NCBI GenBank assembly: GCA_963970005.1
Contig: CAXAMN010022840.1
Location: 513,213-577,212, forward strand
Source: Durusdinium trenchii
Taxonomy: Eukaryota; Sar; Dinophyceae; Suessiales; Symbiodiniaceae
Direction: 5' to 3'
DNA: 64,000 nucleotides
Part shown: positions 1 to 13,473 of the stretch, piece by piece
How positions within the stretch are numbered: position 1 is the first letter of the stretch
Layout of the letters: each line of letters opens with the position of its first letter
Position numbers and translations under genes: made by a program
Notes under the pieces: generated by a model
Seen by the model: only the letters and a program-made list of their open reading frames with translations
Database searches by the model: none
What the model was told of the DNA's origin: nothing

Positions 1-1347
1 GCGAAGGCCGTTTCTTGCAGTCTGGATCGTTTTGTTGTTTGGATTTTGTTTATTTCTACCGTTGGTGTTCGATGGTGACAAGAAACACATCCAGACTCAA
101 AACCAGACCCAGGCTCAAACTCAAGTTTGGGCACACCTCGCCTTTCCAAACCCATTATCGTAGCAGGAGCCTCGGATCCCAGCTTGAGTTTTTCCTTTGA
201 TTGTTTTGTTGCTTTTGTTATTGATTATTGAGTTATATTTGCTGTGACTCATGTTCTTTTCTATGTCTTTGTATATTGTTCTCTGTTCTTTGATGGTGTC
301 CATTTGTTTAAGGATTTTAGACTCTTTTTTGTCCCATTCGTGGTCACAAGAGTCGTCGTGGCCGCCATGGTTCAGACCTTCCGGGAACTTTGACGGGTCC
401 AACAGATCCACGTGATGCAACGGTGGGTCCATCATTTTTAATTTGACTATTGGTTGATGTCCCCATGGCTATTTAAGTGGCTTTTTTATGTGAACCCCAG
501 TAAGTTTCTTCTAGCTGATCAGCGTGATGAGCTCGTAGATGGCACCCAGAATGTACCTGGAACCATTTGACATGTACCTCGAACCGCCAGATGCATCGAG
601 GTGCATCAAGATGACCCACAAGAGGTGAACTTGACGCTTCGGTGAATCGAGCGTTTTCGGCCGGCGGGTCCCTGGAGCGTTCGTTTCGGCGGGTCCCTTG
701 TTTGGTTTATGCACATGATAGTGCACATGATGTTGTTGGATCTTTTGGTCAGGAACATAGACTGGAAATGAAAGACTGAACAGTTTATGAGTTTCCGGTC
801 TATGGTTGTTGGGCACTCTTCATTGTTCTCCGGGCATGCATTGACATGGCATTGCCATGGCATTTTTCTTCATGCACGTAGAGAACATCGCAGAAATGGA
901 GGCAACATGAGGCAACAGTAAGAACACACACACACACACGTGCACAGGAGACATCATCTAGACGTCTATGAATCAAGAGTACACACTGCAATTTAAGCTG
1001 AGCCCTGCCGAACATGTAGGAATGCAGGATTCCCCCTTTGGCGATCATGACGCACGCGTGCACCCACTCACTCACTGATGGGCCGAGAGAGCAAGCCCAG
1101 GATTGAGGCTTGCGCTGAGCATCGTTCACACCATTCACAACCCTCCAAGAGGTGTGACATGATGTTAATTGTGTGGAACTATACTAGTAGACCATAGTAT
1201 AGTGGGCCCTAGCGGGATGCCAGTCGGTCGTGTGGTCGGTAGTTCTCCTTCATTGAGTACGGGTTGATGACACGTCGCCATTGTTTCCATGGCGAACATG
1301 TCGGGTCAATTGAGGTCAGGATCTCTATGGACACTTACAGTGGTTTC

Positions 1348-1450
1348 AGAGTAGATGGCACAATCCTCCAAAGGATTCAAAAGGTTGTTTGTATGGACCC
1401 CTATATACAAGACATCTTATCGACATCTTGGGGATTGCGCCATCTACTCT
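1348..1450. mobile_element. MITE-like inverted-repeat element, copy 1
   Basis: The 103-bp segment begins AGAGTAGATGGCACAATCC and ends with a near-perfect reverse complement, GGATTGCGCCATCTACTCT, giving arms of about 19 bp. The 11 bases before it (tacagtggttt) and the arms recur at 21531-21625. It has no coding capacity. A short non-autonomous DNA transposon is the simplest reading; no clear target-site duplication was identified. Confidence 0.6.
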
Positions 1451-3639
1451 GAAGCCAAGATTTTGCTTGCGACGCAATCGACTCGTCGACTGGTCGATTT
1501 TGATTCTACATCCTCTCGACGTTCGTTTGAACTTGCTACCTTCGAGGATGATCTCCCACGCCTGGGTTGAGAATGCCAAGAACTTTTTCGAGGACGTTCT
1601 GCAATCCATGTTTCACAGCGAGGCGCTTTTCGGGGCAAAGCGTCCATCGATTCGTCGTCGCTTGTTTGGTGGTGAGCCCTTGTTGGTGATCAGAAAACAG
1701 CGAAGGACAGGGAGAAAAACACTTCTGTGCAGCAAAAGCCGAAGCTCAACCATTTTGATGTGCCACTGTTTGGTGGATGCTTTTGCAATTGCAGTCATGT
1801 CAGTCGCAGGTAAGTAGCCAAAAAGAGCGCGCATGCTTATTTGGGATTGAATTTGGGTTATATAAGAAAAGCAGCTGGAATATGTCGGAGATTGTCGGAG
1901 CATGGTTGCACTTTTAATTCTGAATGAAGGCGGAGGCGGAGGAGGCAAGAGCAATTTCATCAGTGTCGAACCTCCATGCTCCAAACGAGTGTGCGGTAGA
2001 GCAGGTTCCTGTTTGTTGATGTCTATTTAAAGGTACTTTAAAGCCTCCTGCATCTAAGACAAGGCAACATTGACATATGTTGACCAAGATGCTGATCGAA
2101 ACATGATTTAGCTTTATATGACTGTGATCCCGTCAACGATCCACATCAAATTTGTTCATCAGAGCATCCTGTATCAACACGGTGTGAGTCGTTTTGTCCG
2201 TCTGCAGCGGCGAGGAGACTGTTTTCCTTCTTCGAGGGCTCCAAGACCCGGGTACCACTGTGACTAATAGGGCTGGCTACCAAGTCAAAGACCTCGAGCA
2301 TTTTTCCATAGAGATCCTGTCCAAGGTTTTTTGGTCCAGGTAGAAAAGTGAATCCATTTTGCGACATGCAGCTGGGAATTGTTGCGACCATTTGCTAACC
2401 CGCTTGAACCAGTCTCCACCATTTCCCCAAAACCTGCCTGAGACTGGCCAGGTGGCCTTCATTTGTTTCCTCTCCAACTTTCAAGGAACCGCTCAGCAGA
2501 TTGATGCGCAGCCACCTGGACGGCAGGTGGGTGCCGTTTTTTTCGACAAATTGGTAGTGGATAGACCGTGATAGACCGATTGTTTAGGTTCAGCAACAAC
2601 TTTTGGTGATTCTTGTGCTAAGAAGATCAAAATCAGCCGAGCTGATGCCGATTGATTGTTTTGATTGTTCGTGTGAGTGGATGTGAGTGGTAAATTGTCC
2701 GATAGATTGCCGCAAACCGCAAACCTTTATTGGTTGTTGGAACACGTTGAGATGGAACCAGTGGCGTTATTGAATGGCGTCATTTTACTCATAAAATATC
2801 ATAAAATCATTTATCTAGCAAACCAGAACTGTGAAAACTCATGCTATTGCCCAGGTAAGGGGAGGAGGTGGTGTTTTTGGTGCAAAATGAAAAACCCTTT
2901 TCAACGGTCCAGTATGTCCAAGTACTTCTATTGATCAAAGAAAAGTGTACACTGTACAGCTATCAGTTCCACAAGTTCTTCATTTCAAGTTCATTGTCCT
3001 TTTGAACGGATGGGTTTTTCGTTCTATTCTCTATAGCCAGGTAAGTATTTGTTCATTTGTTCCTTATCGGTGATTCTTCTATGTTTTGGTGAATCCTGTT
3101 GAAACGTACAAGCTGTGCAAGCGATTGCAGTGTGGGCAAAGGAGGCGCGAGTTATGCCACACTCACAGGATGGCACATGATCTCACAGGCAAATTTGTGT
3201 GAGCCTGTGTGTATTTGTATGATTATGCATGTGTGTGCATGCCAACAATCATCTGTGCAGTGCATAGCCTACTATATTGACATATACCGATATATGCACA
3301 CAAGTGCCTGTATCACATGTGATTTGCTATGAGTCAAGCTGCTTGTCGGTCGCTTTGAGGTTGGGCAATGACATTTTGTGTCTCGAAGAATCCGCAAAGA
3401 GAGACTGGGAACAGGAAGTGGGACTGGGGGAGAAAATGTTTGAGAGTCCAACATGTCCTGCTTGATTTCCTTGCAGCATGAGGGGCGTTTTATCTTGCTG
3501 TGTCAGCACGACTCAGAAAGGTTTTGGACTTGACCTTCCAAGAATTTCCCATATGTTCCAAGCCTCTCGTGCCAGTTCCCATATCGCTGCTTGCCGACCA
3601 AAACCATCGCCCGATGGTCACCTGCCATGTCACGAAAGG

Positions 3640-3690
3640 TAGCCCCTAAGGGGATACCTAGAGTTTGTCTTGCGAAGCAAGTGTCGGCGC
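3640..3690. repeat. Double-hairpin element, copy 1
   Basis: After CACGAAAGGT come two adjacent perfect stems, CCCCTAAGGGG and CTTGCGAAGCAAG. The same arrangement with changed but still pairing bases recurs near 3968-4024, 4211-4246 and 32290-32342, so the structure is kept better than the sequence. Confidence 0.5.
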
Positions 3691-3764
3691 GTCCGGGTCT
3701 AATAATTGATAGTTCAATTCAACCCCCCCCCCCTTCGAATTGATTTCTCAATACAGACCCCCCC

Positions 3765-3864
3765 NNNNNNNNNNNNNNNNNNNNNNNNNNNNNNNNNNNN
3801 NNNNNNNNNNNNNNNNNNNNNNNNNNNNNNNNNNNNNNNNNNNNNNNNNNNNNNNNNNNNNNNN
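3765..3864. other. Assembly gap, 100 N
   Basis: Exactly 100 N follow a C-homopolymer-rich stretch, which is the usual placeholder for a gap of unknown size. Nothing can be said about the missing sequence. Confidence 0.99.
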
Positions 3865-3873
3865 CTCTAAATT

Positions 3874-4085
3874 CAATTCTCTCCTGGAGAACGTCTTCGT
3901 GAGCCTCTCATGATTTCAGGATAGTTGAAACCCTCTTGAACATTCAGAAAGAGTGCATATGAAATTCTAATCACGAAAGGTGTTCCCCGAGGGGGTACAT
4001 ACCTCGAGTTTGTTTTGTGAAGCACGTCAATTCTCTCCTGAACGTCTTCGTGAGCCTCTTATGGTTTCAGGATAGTTCAAATCCT
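3874..4085. repeat. Two diverged direct copies of a ~60-bp unit
   Basis: The stretch from 3874 to about 3933 (caattctctcctg, then aacgtcttcgtgagcctct, then tttcaggatagtt) recurs at 4028-4085 with a few substitutions and a 3-base length change. Double-hairpin copies at 3968-4024 and 4211-4246 lie between and after the units, so the region is a local cluster of one repeat family. Confidence 0.6.
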
Positions 4086-7065
4086 ATGATGCTCCGATTC
4101 AATGCTCAACGATGATTTGAGCCATGGGGCAAGTTTGTTTTACTAAGAATGTTGTTGAACATTTCGAGAGCATATGTTTGAACATTTAGAGTGCATATGA
4201 AGTTATATGAAGTTATATTTACGAAAGGTCGCCTCCGAGGGGATAAATCACCATGTCGAACATTGCATTTTTGTTCCTGCCTCTCGCGTTCTCTTCTCTT
4301 CCCGCTGTCCTACCTTTCGTGTCTCCCTCCTCTCAAGTGCCCTATGAAGACAAGGATGAATATGTTGGACAGTTTACCTGGAACTTCCAGGAGTGACCCG
4401 TGATCGGTTTGGCACCAAGTAGACTAAATTAGAATAGCCGGCCGATTGTTCCATTTGAGGCCAATAAAGAGAGAGAGAGAGAGATGAAGAGATTTATGTT
4501 TACCAGCACCCTCAAGCAGATCAGCAGATCACCAATTAATGGTTTGACCTCCTAGGTTCCAACAAGCCTCGGACTATCCGCGAAGACGCCTGTGCCGGGT
4601 GAAATGAACGACATGTTGAATCCAGCAAGTATTTTACCATCATACCATCAACTTGGAGGCCGAGCTCGGTGAAAGATGGTGAAATCGTACAATCCGGATT
4701 TGCTAGCTAAATAATCGGATTGGATTGTTACTATGTTGCGCACCTGAAAAGTCAACGACAGAGTGAGAGACCATTGTTCTTGACGATTTGTTTTGCCACC
4801 TTTCCAAATTTGGATGGCTCTATGTGCCCCTGTTTCTACTGTCAGGTATTCCACCAAAAACGGTACATACCTTGGAACACGCTTTTGTCATGCCTGAGTG
4901 TTCTGCATTTTCCTCCCGCCTCGGACAAACTGCGCCACGAGGCGCAGCCCCTTCACGCAAGTCATCAATAGCGCGGCATGTCAGCGCTTGCTGGTGGCAC
5001 CTTGGGCGAAGTTGGACACATCGGGCGATCCACGTGACTTTTTTGCCGGAGTGGTTCCAGCTGGAACGGTCGACACGAGTCTCGGGTGGTTCCTTAGTAC
5101 TCATAGGCACTCTTCCAATCCATGCAGGGAACAAGGGTATCCACTTCCATGTGGACTCGGAGTGTATACAATGAGTAGGGGGGATCGTTTGAGTCGTATG
5201 GAGACCCAGCAGCAAAAAGTTTGAGTCGACTCAGCCTCGGATCGTCTCATTCTGCGATCATCGGCGATCGAGGGTCGCCCCAACATGTTTCAGTGGTCCA
5301 ACTCAGCGATTTGATCCATGACTCATGGACCTGTGAGAAATGCTCACCCTAGAATCTTGATTCATAAAATAACCTCCCATATGAATAGGCTTTACAATCA
5401 AAATGGAGATTTTATCATGTCAGAACATGTTTGGCTCAGCTGGCTATGTTGCATGACCAGTGACCAGTGGTAACGAAAGGATTGCTAGGCCCCAGCTAGG
5501 CTTGCTCAACGATGGACTTGAACATGTGGTTGTTTGAAGCTTTGAGGTTCGGCGACCTTCTTTAGTGTCCCTGGTTTTTGGTCACCGATTCCGTGTGTCA
5601 CAGAGCTACGTGAACATCCCCGTGTAGACTGTTCATGGTCAGAAGTGCAGTCCATTGGGGTGGTCAGGAAGCCCTTCATAACGCTGGAGATGTTCCGCTC
5701 CGGCGGGAATGAGGTGCCGAATGAAGAGCTGAGATCCAATGGCCAGGGCTTGTACAGCCGGCTTTGGTGCATTTGGGAGATCAAGGCAGGCCATCTATGC
5801 TAGCTGGGATGGCTGAGCTTTCCACTATTTCTCCGCTCTAGTGGAGAGTTCGCAGGATGTTTTGTATGAAGAAGCTTGGTCCAGGTTTCTCAATCACCTC
5901 CAAGGTTGGTTGGCGTGCTTTGGGGTTGCAGTGACATTGCGACCTTTTCAATCCCAAATGGTTTGCTTACATGGCACGTGATCGTTCAAGCATGGTGGAG
6001 GTCCCAGATTTGTCCCTCGACCAGCACGGCTGCTTCCAGGATCCCGCAGGTGATAGGTGAACGTGCATCAGTAGTATGGCCTACAGTAAATGAAGCAGGG
6101 CCATACTACTTCAGATGTATCAGTGCTCTTTCACTGCGCTTTGGTATGGGTGTGTTTCTGAATGCAACAACGCTCTCCCAAGTGTTTGAATATAGGGCAA
6201 GTGAGTGGAGACAAGTAGTTCACCTGGTGAAAGCGAGGGGAGCTCTAGCTCCATTATCACCAAGCGCACGCCTGAAGCAGTCAGGTGGCGGCGGATGCTG
6301 GACTGCCCATCATGATTCTCCCACATCGGAGCTCAGCTCCTTGGCCTTTTCTGAAGCTCAGTCCAATTGTCACTCCAGCAACGAAGCAATGGTTCCTCAA
6401 AGGTTATTAAAACACATGAACCATTGTTATATAGATAACCTTGGGTAAGAAGCCATTGGTTAAGCCTTGGGTCACTCACGCCATGAAGTGTACTCAGACC
6501 AGCTCAAACCTTATATGAACAATACCATTGTTACATGGTTCTAGAAGCCTTGGGTAAGCCTTGGTTCATTGTACGTTGTTTGCTGTCGCCAAGCCCTGCC
6601 GCTGGGTTCAGTCAGCGAAGCAAGTTTCTCTGCAGGCACTAGCTACGAAAGGTGGGAAACAAATAACCTTGCTCACTGCTCAAAGGTTCTAGTAGCAAAT
6701 TGTAAACCATCCAGGATGAAACAACATTCAGTCAAGGTGCCTTTGTGGACCTGTGACCTGTGTCGTCAGTGATTCTCCCTTCAATGAACCTGCATTGACT
6801 TTGCTAATGCTGGACGATGCCTCAGATTGATGCTAGTGATCAAGCCATGATGGTTGAGTGAGCAGTCAATCGCCATGCATGTCAAGAATGCCCAAGACTG
6901 GATCACTGCAGCTTGTTTGGGATGTTAACAGTTTGCCCATGGACTATAAGTTGTAACATATCTTGGGTAGTTTGAGAGTTGCATGGCAATTATAACGTAG
7001 GCTCCCAGTAGTCAACTGAGATGGGCAAGTGTTTTAAAGATGAAACGGGAGAAGCACACACACAT

Positions 7066-7097
<32 letters not shown>

Positions 7098-7098
7098 C
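7066..7098. repeat. (CT)n(AT)n microsatellite
   Basis: An uninterrupted CT run passes directly into an AT run. Similar CT-then-AT tracts occur at 20216-20235, 30588-30708 and 52640-52668. Confidence 0.9.
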
Positions 7099-7304
7099 AT
7101 ACCTCATGGTTGTGACACCTATGGAATGCTTTTGAGCTGTGTAGAGGACCTATTGTTCAAAATTGACAGCTGGAGTTAACATACTTCGTGTGAACTACTC
7201 AGTCAGTGGTTGGCCTTTGACCCTTTGGAGTAGTTGTGATCCACTATTCACGCACTAGTTAGCTAAAGAGGTGGGGATATGACAGCATGCGTCAATGCCA
7301 GAGA

Positions 7305-7476
7305 CGGCTCAGTTTCTGGATTCGCCAGTCCTTAGTTTCCAAGGAATTCGGAAACTGAGCACCGGAAACTAAGTTTGATTAAGCACGGCTCAGTTTCCAG
7401 TTTAGTAACTTACGGAAAACTAAGGATTCGCCAGTCTTGGAACTAAGCACCGGAAACAATTCTAAGTTTGATTAAG
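7305..7476. repeat. Two tandem copies of a palindromic ~85-bp unit
   Basis: Both copies (7305-7383 and 7386-7476) start CGGCTCAGTTTC and end AAGTTTGATTAAG. Each contains GGATTCGCCAGT and GCACCGGAAAC. Inside each copy, CTTAGTTTCC-type words face GGAAACT-type words in inverted orientation. No coding potential was seen. Confidence 0.6.
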
Positions 7477-10400
7477 ATTTGCTTGCTGTGCCCCTGTGCT
7501 TTCAGGGTGAGCACCTGCTGGGCCAGTCGATCGTGTCCTCTCGCAATGCGCGTTGTGGCAATCCCCACCAGCCCATGAACAAGGAGCTGCTTCGCTCGGG
7601 AACGTGCATGGCCGTACGAGTGGTATGAGTGGACATAAGATGTTTTTACAAAGGACGGTTATCCTATAGGAGAAAGACGGGTCGGGCCCCTAGAGAACAA
7701 TGGCACTTTACACATGTCGACATGCTTGGAAACAACTTTTCGGGCCGACGAACTGACAACACGGACCAGCAGAACAGACAACACATGGCTGCTCTCTTAG
7801 ACTTTTAAGCTGTCGCAGTGCTGGCCCACGGACGCACATTTGCGCCGGCAAAGAAGAGGACGCACATTTGGATCTACATGGGTTCACTTCTTAGAGAAGC
7901 TACTAGGAACAAGTGCATCGCTACTAGTAACAAGTGCCTTACTAGTAGTAACAAGAATTAAATTAGAATTGTAATTACTAGCAAAGGAATCTACCCGGGG
8001 ACGAGTTTGAGTCCTTCGCAAAATTCAAGAGAGGACTGGTGAAGGAAATGTTGTGACTCGGATTCACTTGGAGCACCCCAGACGTGGAGCAACGTTGTGT
8101 TGTTTACCGCATTGTGGAACATCCAACCCCAGTTTCATCGCTATGGTCTCCAGCTTTCGAAAACCATGACTACTTAATTCAGTATGTGTTTACTTATTAA
8201 GTCAGGGCGGGCGCGGCTTTAAAAACTAAAATATATACAGTATAATATAAATCCTTTCGAGTTCACCCAGTCAACACGAACAGTTTCACTTGCTGAAAAC
8301 GGATGTAGGGCAGCGGGCAGCATCATGTCCCCTTGCAGGATGAGACTCTGATTCGAGAGGCTATTGTCACTTGCATGCACATGTTCCGCAAGTCGTTGGA
8401 ACACGGCAGGACGATCAGTGTTTGTTGCGAGGTGGAGCTGTGGTCCCAAGGAACCCCGAGGAAGCTTTCGGTGAGGGTCCTGAGGGGTTCTGAGGGAACA
8501 TGAATGGACATACTGTAGTATGTTTCATTATGTTTCTGTACTCACTATAATATATAAGTTTCTTAATGTGTCATTCTCCAGTGGTTACAGGAGGAAGATG
8601 GGGCACCGAGCACTTCAAACACATGCACAGTCGGATTCTTTCCTCTATATACTCTTCGCTGAATGAACAGAAAGAGAAGAGACTTCCAATGGCAAAGGTA
8701 AGGGTTCCACTTTTTCTAGGACCGGCAGGCACTCCAAACATTTGTGACTTTGCTTTTGCCATATTCACTGTCAGGGAAGCCTTGCAAAGGTGACATGGGT
8801 TTGTGTGGGAGCTGCTCAAGTTTCTGATGCTTCCCAGTGCCGAGGCCAACATGCCCCCAGAGTCACTGAGCAGCAATTACAACCGAAGTGAAGGGCATTC
8901 AAGGCAAAGGGCATGGGCGTCCAAACGAGAATGCGCTGTGCTGATATCTCTTGGAATCCTGTTGTTGCATATGGTAGGTAGGTCTTTGCCCAGCGCTCCA
9001 TCATTGTCCATCCGGAAATTTCCCACACAGCCTTGGAAAGAAGTAAGGACTGCATATGCAAAGACTTTGAAAGGTGGACGCAATGGGGGAAGCATAGTCA
9101 TTAAGACAGGAGGATGAAAGTGCTTGAGCAAGTGCAGGTAGAACAAGATGATGGCACTTGAAGACCAGCGGTCTTGGTCAAACTCTGCTCCAAAACATTG
9201 TCGGTGTCACTGTGTGAATCAGATTTTTGGGGCGTTTATCTCCCATGCAGAGCCCTTTCAATGAAGGAATGAGGGAGTTTTGTAGTCAAAATCAGTCAAG
9301 CACGTTCATGGTCATATCTTGGAACCTGTCCATGGACTATCGGACTATCGGCATCAGGCTGGTCATACCTTAATAAAGCATCCGCTCATAACCTGGTGAC
9401 CAATTTAGTTAAGAGCAGCCAGAGCAGCATGAGATATTGGAACTTGGCTGCAGCATTTTGGAAATGCAAAGAATGCCCTCCTTCAATCGGGTCTCCCAAA
9501 AGCGAGAACTCCGTTGTTCCCATCCTTTTTGTTTACCAGTAGCTCTAGGGATGCTCATATGAATATTGAACACTTCCAGGACTTGCCTGCCTTGCTTGCC
9601 TCCGGTTGCAAAGTGCCACGACCGATCGAGTCAGGTCGAATCGATCATCGGCCATTGCCTTCTTTGGCATTTGCTTTTGCACCAGCTATGGTGCTGTCAT
9701 CGGTGGAGGCGTGGCACAAGGCCTGAGGGCACCTGTGGGGGGAATAGTTGGGCTCTGGGAAGTTGTCCCCTAAATCCTTAGGATCCTTGTGGTGCGGGTT
9801 CATTCCGAATCAGTATTGAGTATGTTTTACTTGTTTGTTTAAATTGCTTGGAGTGACATATGGGCATAAATATGTCAGTTTCCTAGAGGTTTTGCTCCTT
9901 CGCAGTGTAGCCTTTGATAGCTTCATGCATTTCAATTCTTGTTGCGAGATCCTGGAGAGAGCATGGCATTGTGGAAGACCCAATCCTCACAAAGTCGAGT
10001 TGATCACGGCACGTCGGAAAACGAAAGAACAACAAGAGCAAGATGATGTCTTTTGGCAGAAGATGTGCATCCAGACTCGCCTGCCCGCTCCGCGCTTGCC
10101 CACCTTGAGTTTCACTTCCTGCGCTGGGTTGAGACACGCTCGGGTTGCAGAGACAAGGCCCTACCCAAGATGCATGTAAAGTTTGGGACCTGACAAAGTA
10201 GATATATAAGTAGGGATTTTCAATGAAAGCATTTGTCAGTCACGACTTCCATGAAACATCATGAAACCATATGACACAAATATATATATAACTATATATA
10301 TACATATATGCCAACATATGCATAATGCAAGCTTTGATTGACTTCTATGATCAGAGAGAGCTCAGCGGCTGAGCGACCGAGCGACATGCGCTACAGGGAA

Positions 10401-13400
10401 GATTGAGTGGCGTGGCAGAGTGGGCTCAACATGAAGAACTGTCAATGAACCGATCCTTAAGTGGAGGACATTCGTTGAAACAATCCCGAAATATCCTCCA
10501 ATGTGTATCCTCCCACTTTTTTACATGAAATGGCAGCTGGCAGCTGGCCATTGGTGCGAAGGAAACTGGTTTTGTAGAGGGCAATTGTCTCATATATATA
10601 TATATGTCATTTGCTGCTGGTCAATTGGCTTTTTGCCAATTATTACCAACATACCGGTTGCATTTTAACTACTATTATTTCCAGACAAAAATGGACGTGG
10701 CTGACATGGCTCCTTGAAAGACACCTCTTTACAAACAGAGGGGGTTCCATCAATGCAATGAGCAGAGATCTCAGTCACCTGAATGACCAAGGCCTTCAAA
10801 AGCCTCGATGTAGATAAATGTACCTAGAACCTGGTTGACCCCTGCTTCGGAGCCAATACATAGTTTATCCCTATCAAAAGCAGAGGTCAAATGAGTACTA
10901 AATGTATATATAGAGCTTGACCAACCTTGTTTTGCTGCAGCCAATTGGAAGGCAGGCACCACTAAACCTTTTGTTTTGCTGGTCGGACACCGCTGTTGGT
11001 GGATTTTGCTGCTCATTGGCATGATGGGATGCAGGTTGAGGGGTGCAGCAAGGCTCAGCAAGGCTCCCTGCTTAAGGTTGTTCAAAATGCCCTCGCCGAA
11101 TGAACTCCAAGTATCATGAAATCGTTTGACAGGGAAATCTACAGGAAGAAAAACATGCAAATCGCCAGCAGATTTCACCTTGGAGCCTAGGTTGAGGGAG
11201 ACAGTGGTGGGGGCACTGGGGGGCCTGAAGATGGTGAAGTATATAGGTCGGTGAAGCCCCTCGAGCATCCTCAAAGTCACCATGGAAAAAGCTCACTGCA
11301 CGGATGATTTCACCGACATAGGTGGCCATAAACGAGTTTTGTAAGATGCCATTAGGGCCATCAACAGCATTAACATACATTCATATACAATCTAGAAAAG
11401 GCACACATCGAAATACACTGTATAATATATACATGTTTTGATTATAGCAATCTAGCGTCAAGTTCCAAGTTGAGGTCCAAGGCGGAGGCTGATGTCAAGC
11501 TGAGGCCACCATGGATGTGCAAGACGAGGCGCGCTCCTTGCTGGCAGCATGGTTGCGGCATGAGGAACTCTGATCCCGCGCCTGCGGGGAGACTGCGACG
11601 AGAGCTCAAGAAAAAGTTTGTATATAGACGATGAAAAACGATGACAAGGCTGTGTCAGAAACTCTAATTTGCCCCGAATTGAGACGCGCGGATGCCACTG
11701 GAAGGCACGATTGTTCCATTAATTTTGGCTATTCAAATCGTTGTCAGGTCGAACAATCTTCCAACGACTGGAGGTCACAAGTCTTTTTCTTTGGGTCAGT
11801 GCACGGATTCCGTGTCCATGGCACCTCGTTTGTTGGTGTACATGGCAGCCCCCTTTCCTTGGACGGTCGAGGATGGGTGTTGGAGCCTGTGATGCTTGGA
11901 GTTGTTTCTGGAAGGACCCAGTGGACTTGGAGCGGATTGATCCAGAAGAGTTCCTCCGATGTCAGATCCTAGAGTTGTTTGGCATCTGAGCCTTCATAAC
12001 TTCCAACCTCCTGTCCTGCCCATGCCTGCAGCTCCAAGCCAAGACTCCCTCCATGAACCACCCGGTCAGTATGAGTCCAATGACTACACTGACTACACAC
12101 CCAGACGCTGCCAGACCTTGCCAGACCAGACTTCGCTCCAAACGCACCGCAGGAGGAGGCCCAAGAAACTCACGTTCGGCCCTCCATTTGGACGGCAGTT
12201 CGTCCCAGCCGTGACACGACACGTTTGCCGCCGAAAGACTTGCAGCCTGAGGCGGGAGACACGGCCATCGGGGTGCAAGACCATCGGTTCGGACCGGTTG
12301 ATGACCAGATCTGTGAAACAAATGCCGAGTTGCCAGTGAAACGTGAAACTAAATGAGATCAATCAATCTTATTAAGTCATTAAGTATTGTGTTATATTAT
12401 ACTGTTAATGGTAATTTTGGGTGTTGTCATTCGTAGTTCCTGGGAGCTGCCGCAGGTGCGTACTTTTGTGTAGTGCATGTTGTGATCCTAGAAAAGCCAA
12501 CTTGTTGTTGCCACGAGTATTGGGCTAAGAACCATATGGGCCATACCTGGGTCATGCTGCATGTGACATTTGTGCTACGTTTGTGCTTTGCTCCATCCCT
12601 AAACCTCACCGAGACATGCTTTAGCAGGGTAGATATATTGGTGCAAGACCCAGGTGTCACAGTTGTCCCACTCTTGAAGACACATGCAATGATATCGATC
12701 CCAAAATTGGGGTGGAATCCCAAAGCCCCGCTTGAAGATATGGTCCTTCGGCAGAATTGAGTGCCTACAGGCAATCCCCTGTAGGACCTAGTCCATTAAA
12801 TGTCCTTATACTTAGTGTGAAGCAAAAGAGCATCGGCATATCCCCTTCCATCCATTACCCTCATCACCCATCCCCCGGTTTATATAATATAGAAATTCGC
12901 TCGAGTTTCTTTGGGGCTCCCCCCAAATTGGGTGATCCCCAAAAAGATGGGAACCTGAGAAGAGCTTCAAAAGCAAAACATCGCCAACAGGGCCGCTTGG
13001 GGTCTTCCTTCGCCGTTGACAAAACCCTTTAACATCATATATTCCTGTAAGATTCTTCAGTATTCTTCGATGTCACTGCTGTTTGGCGACGCCTTGGTGA
13101 AAAGTACGTACGCCCTGTGGCAGCGCTCCGTCCCTCTCAGCGCTGCACGACTGGTGGTGATTCGATACGTGGGTGTTGATTCCAAGTGGAACCAAAAGAA
13201 GCGACTCCCAAGAAATGACCTTATTGAAGTTAAAGGGCGGTAAAGTGTAAAAACCAAAGGGACACTGTGAGAAGGGGTGCCCGTGGCGGTGACTTCTTTG
13301 GGGGTTTTAAACTAGGTACTGCACTCGGTATTGAATGTTAATGCCAACACCTGTACAAGCCCTTTCTTCCCCACCAGAGCCCAGGAAACCGAAAAAGGGT

Positions 13401-13473
13401 TGTCAAACCCTAGTCCCCAGACCTTCCCCTTCATCACCTTTTCCTTGCTTCAAATCTGTGGCACCTCGCCAAG

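Larger units (their letters stand above)
1..13473. other. Region without a supported gene
   Basis: I read all six frames and found no open frame with a recognisable domain, with exon-like flanks, or with a counterpart elsewhere in the window. The longest frame is 190 codons at 5876-6448 and lacks family features. An exon-like stretch near 12117-12340 reads open in more than one frame, so no frame can be preferred. What the region does hold is repeats: an inverted-repeat element at 1348-1450, related hairpin elements around 3640-4250, an N gap at 3765-3864, a CT/AT microsatellite at 7066-7098, a tandem palindromic element at 7305-7476 and AT-rich tracts near 10270-10310. It is most likely intergenic or long-intron DNA. 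Confidence 0.6.

Noticed and set aside
3640..4250. Hammerhead ribozyme suggested by CGAAA next to stems
   Set aside because: The required CTGATGA core is absent in all copies.
5876..6448. 190-codon plus-strand frame
   Set aside because: No domain, no paralogue in the window and no exon-like flanks; may be chance, though coding cannot be excluded.
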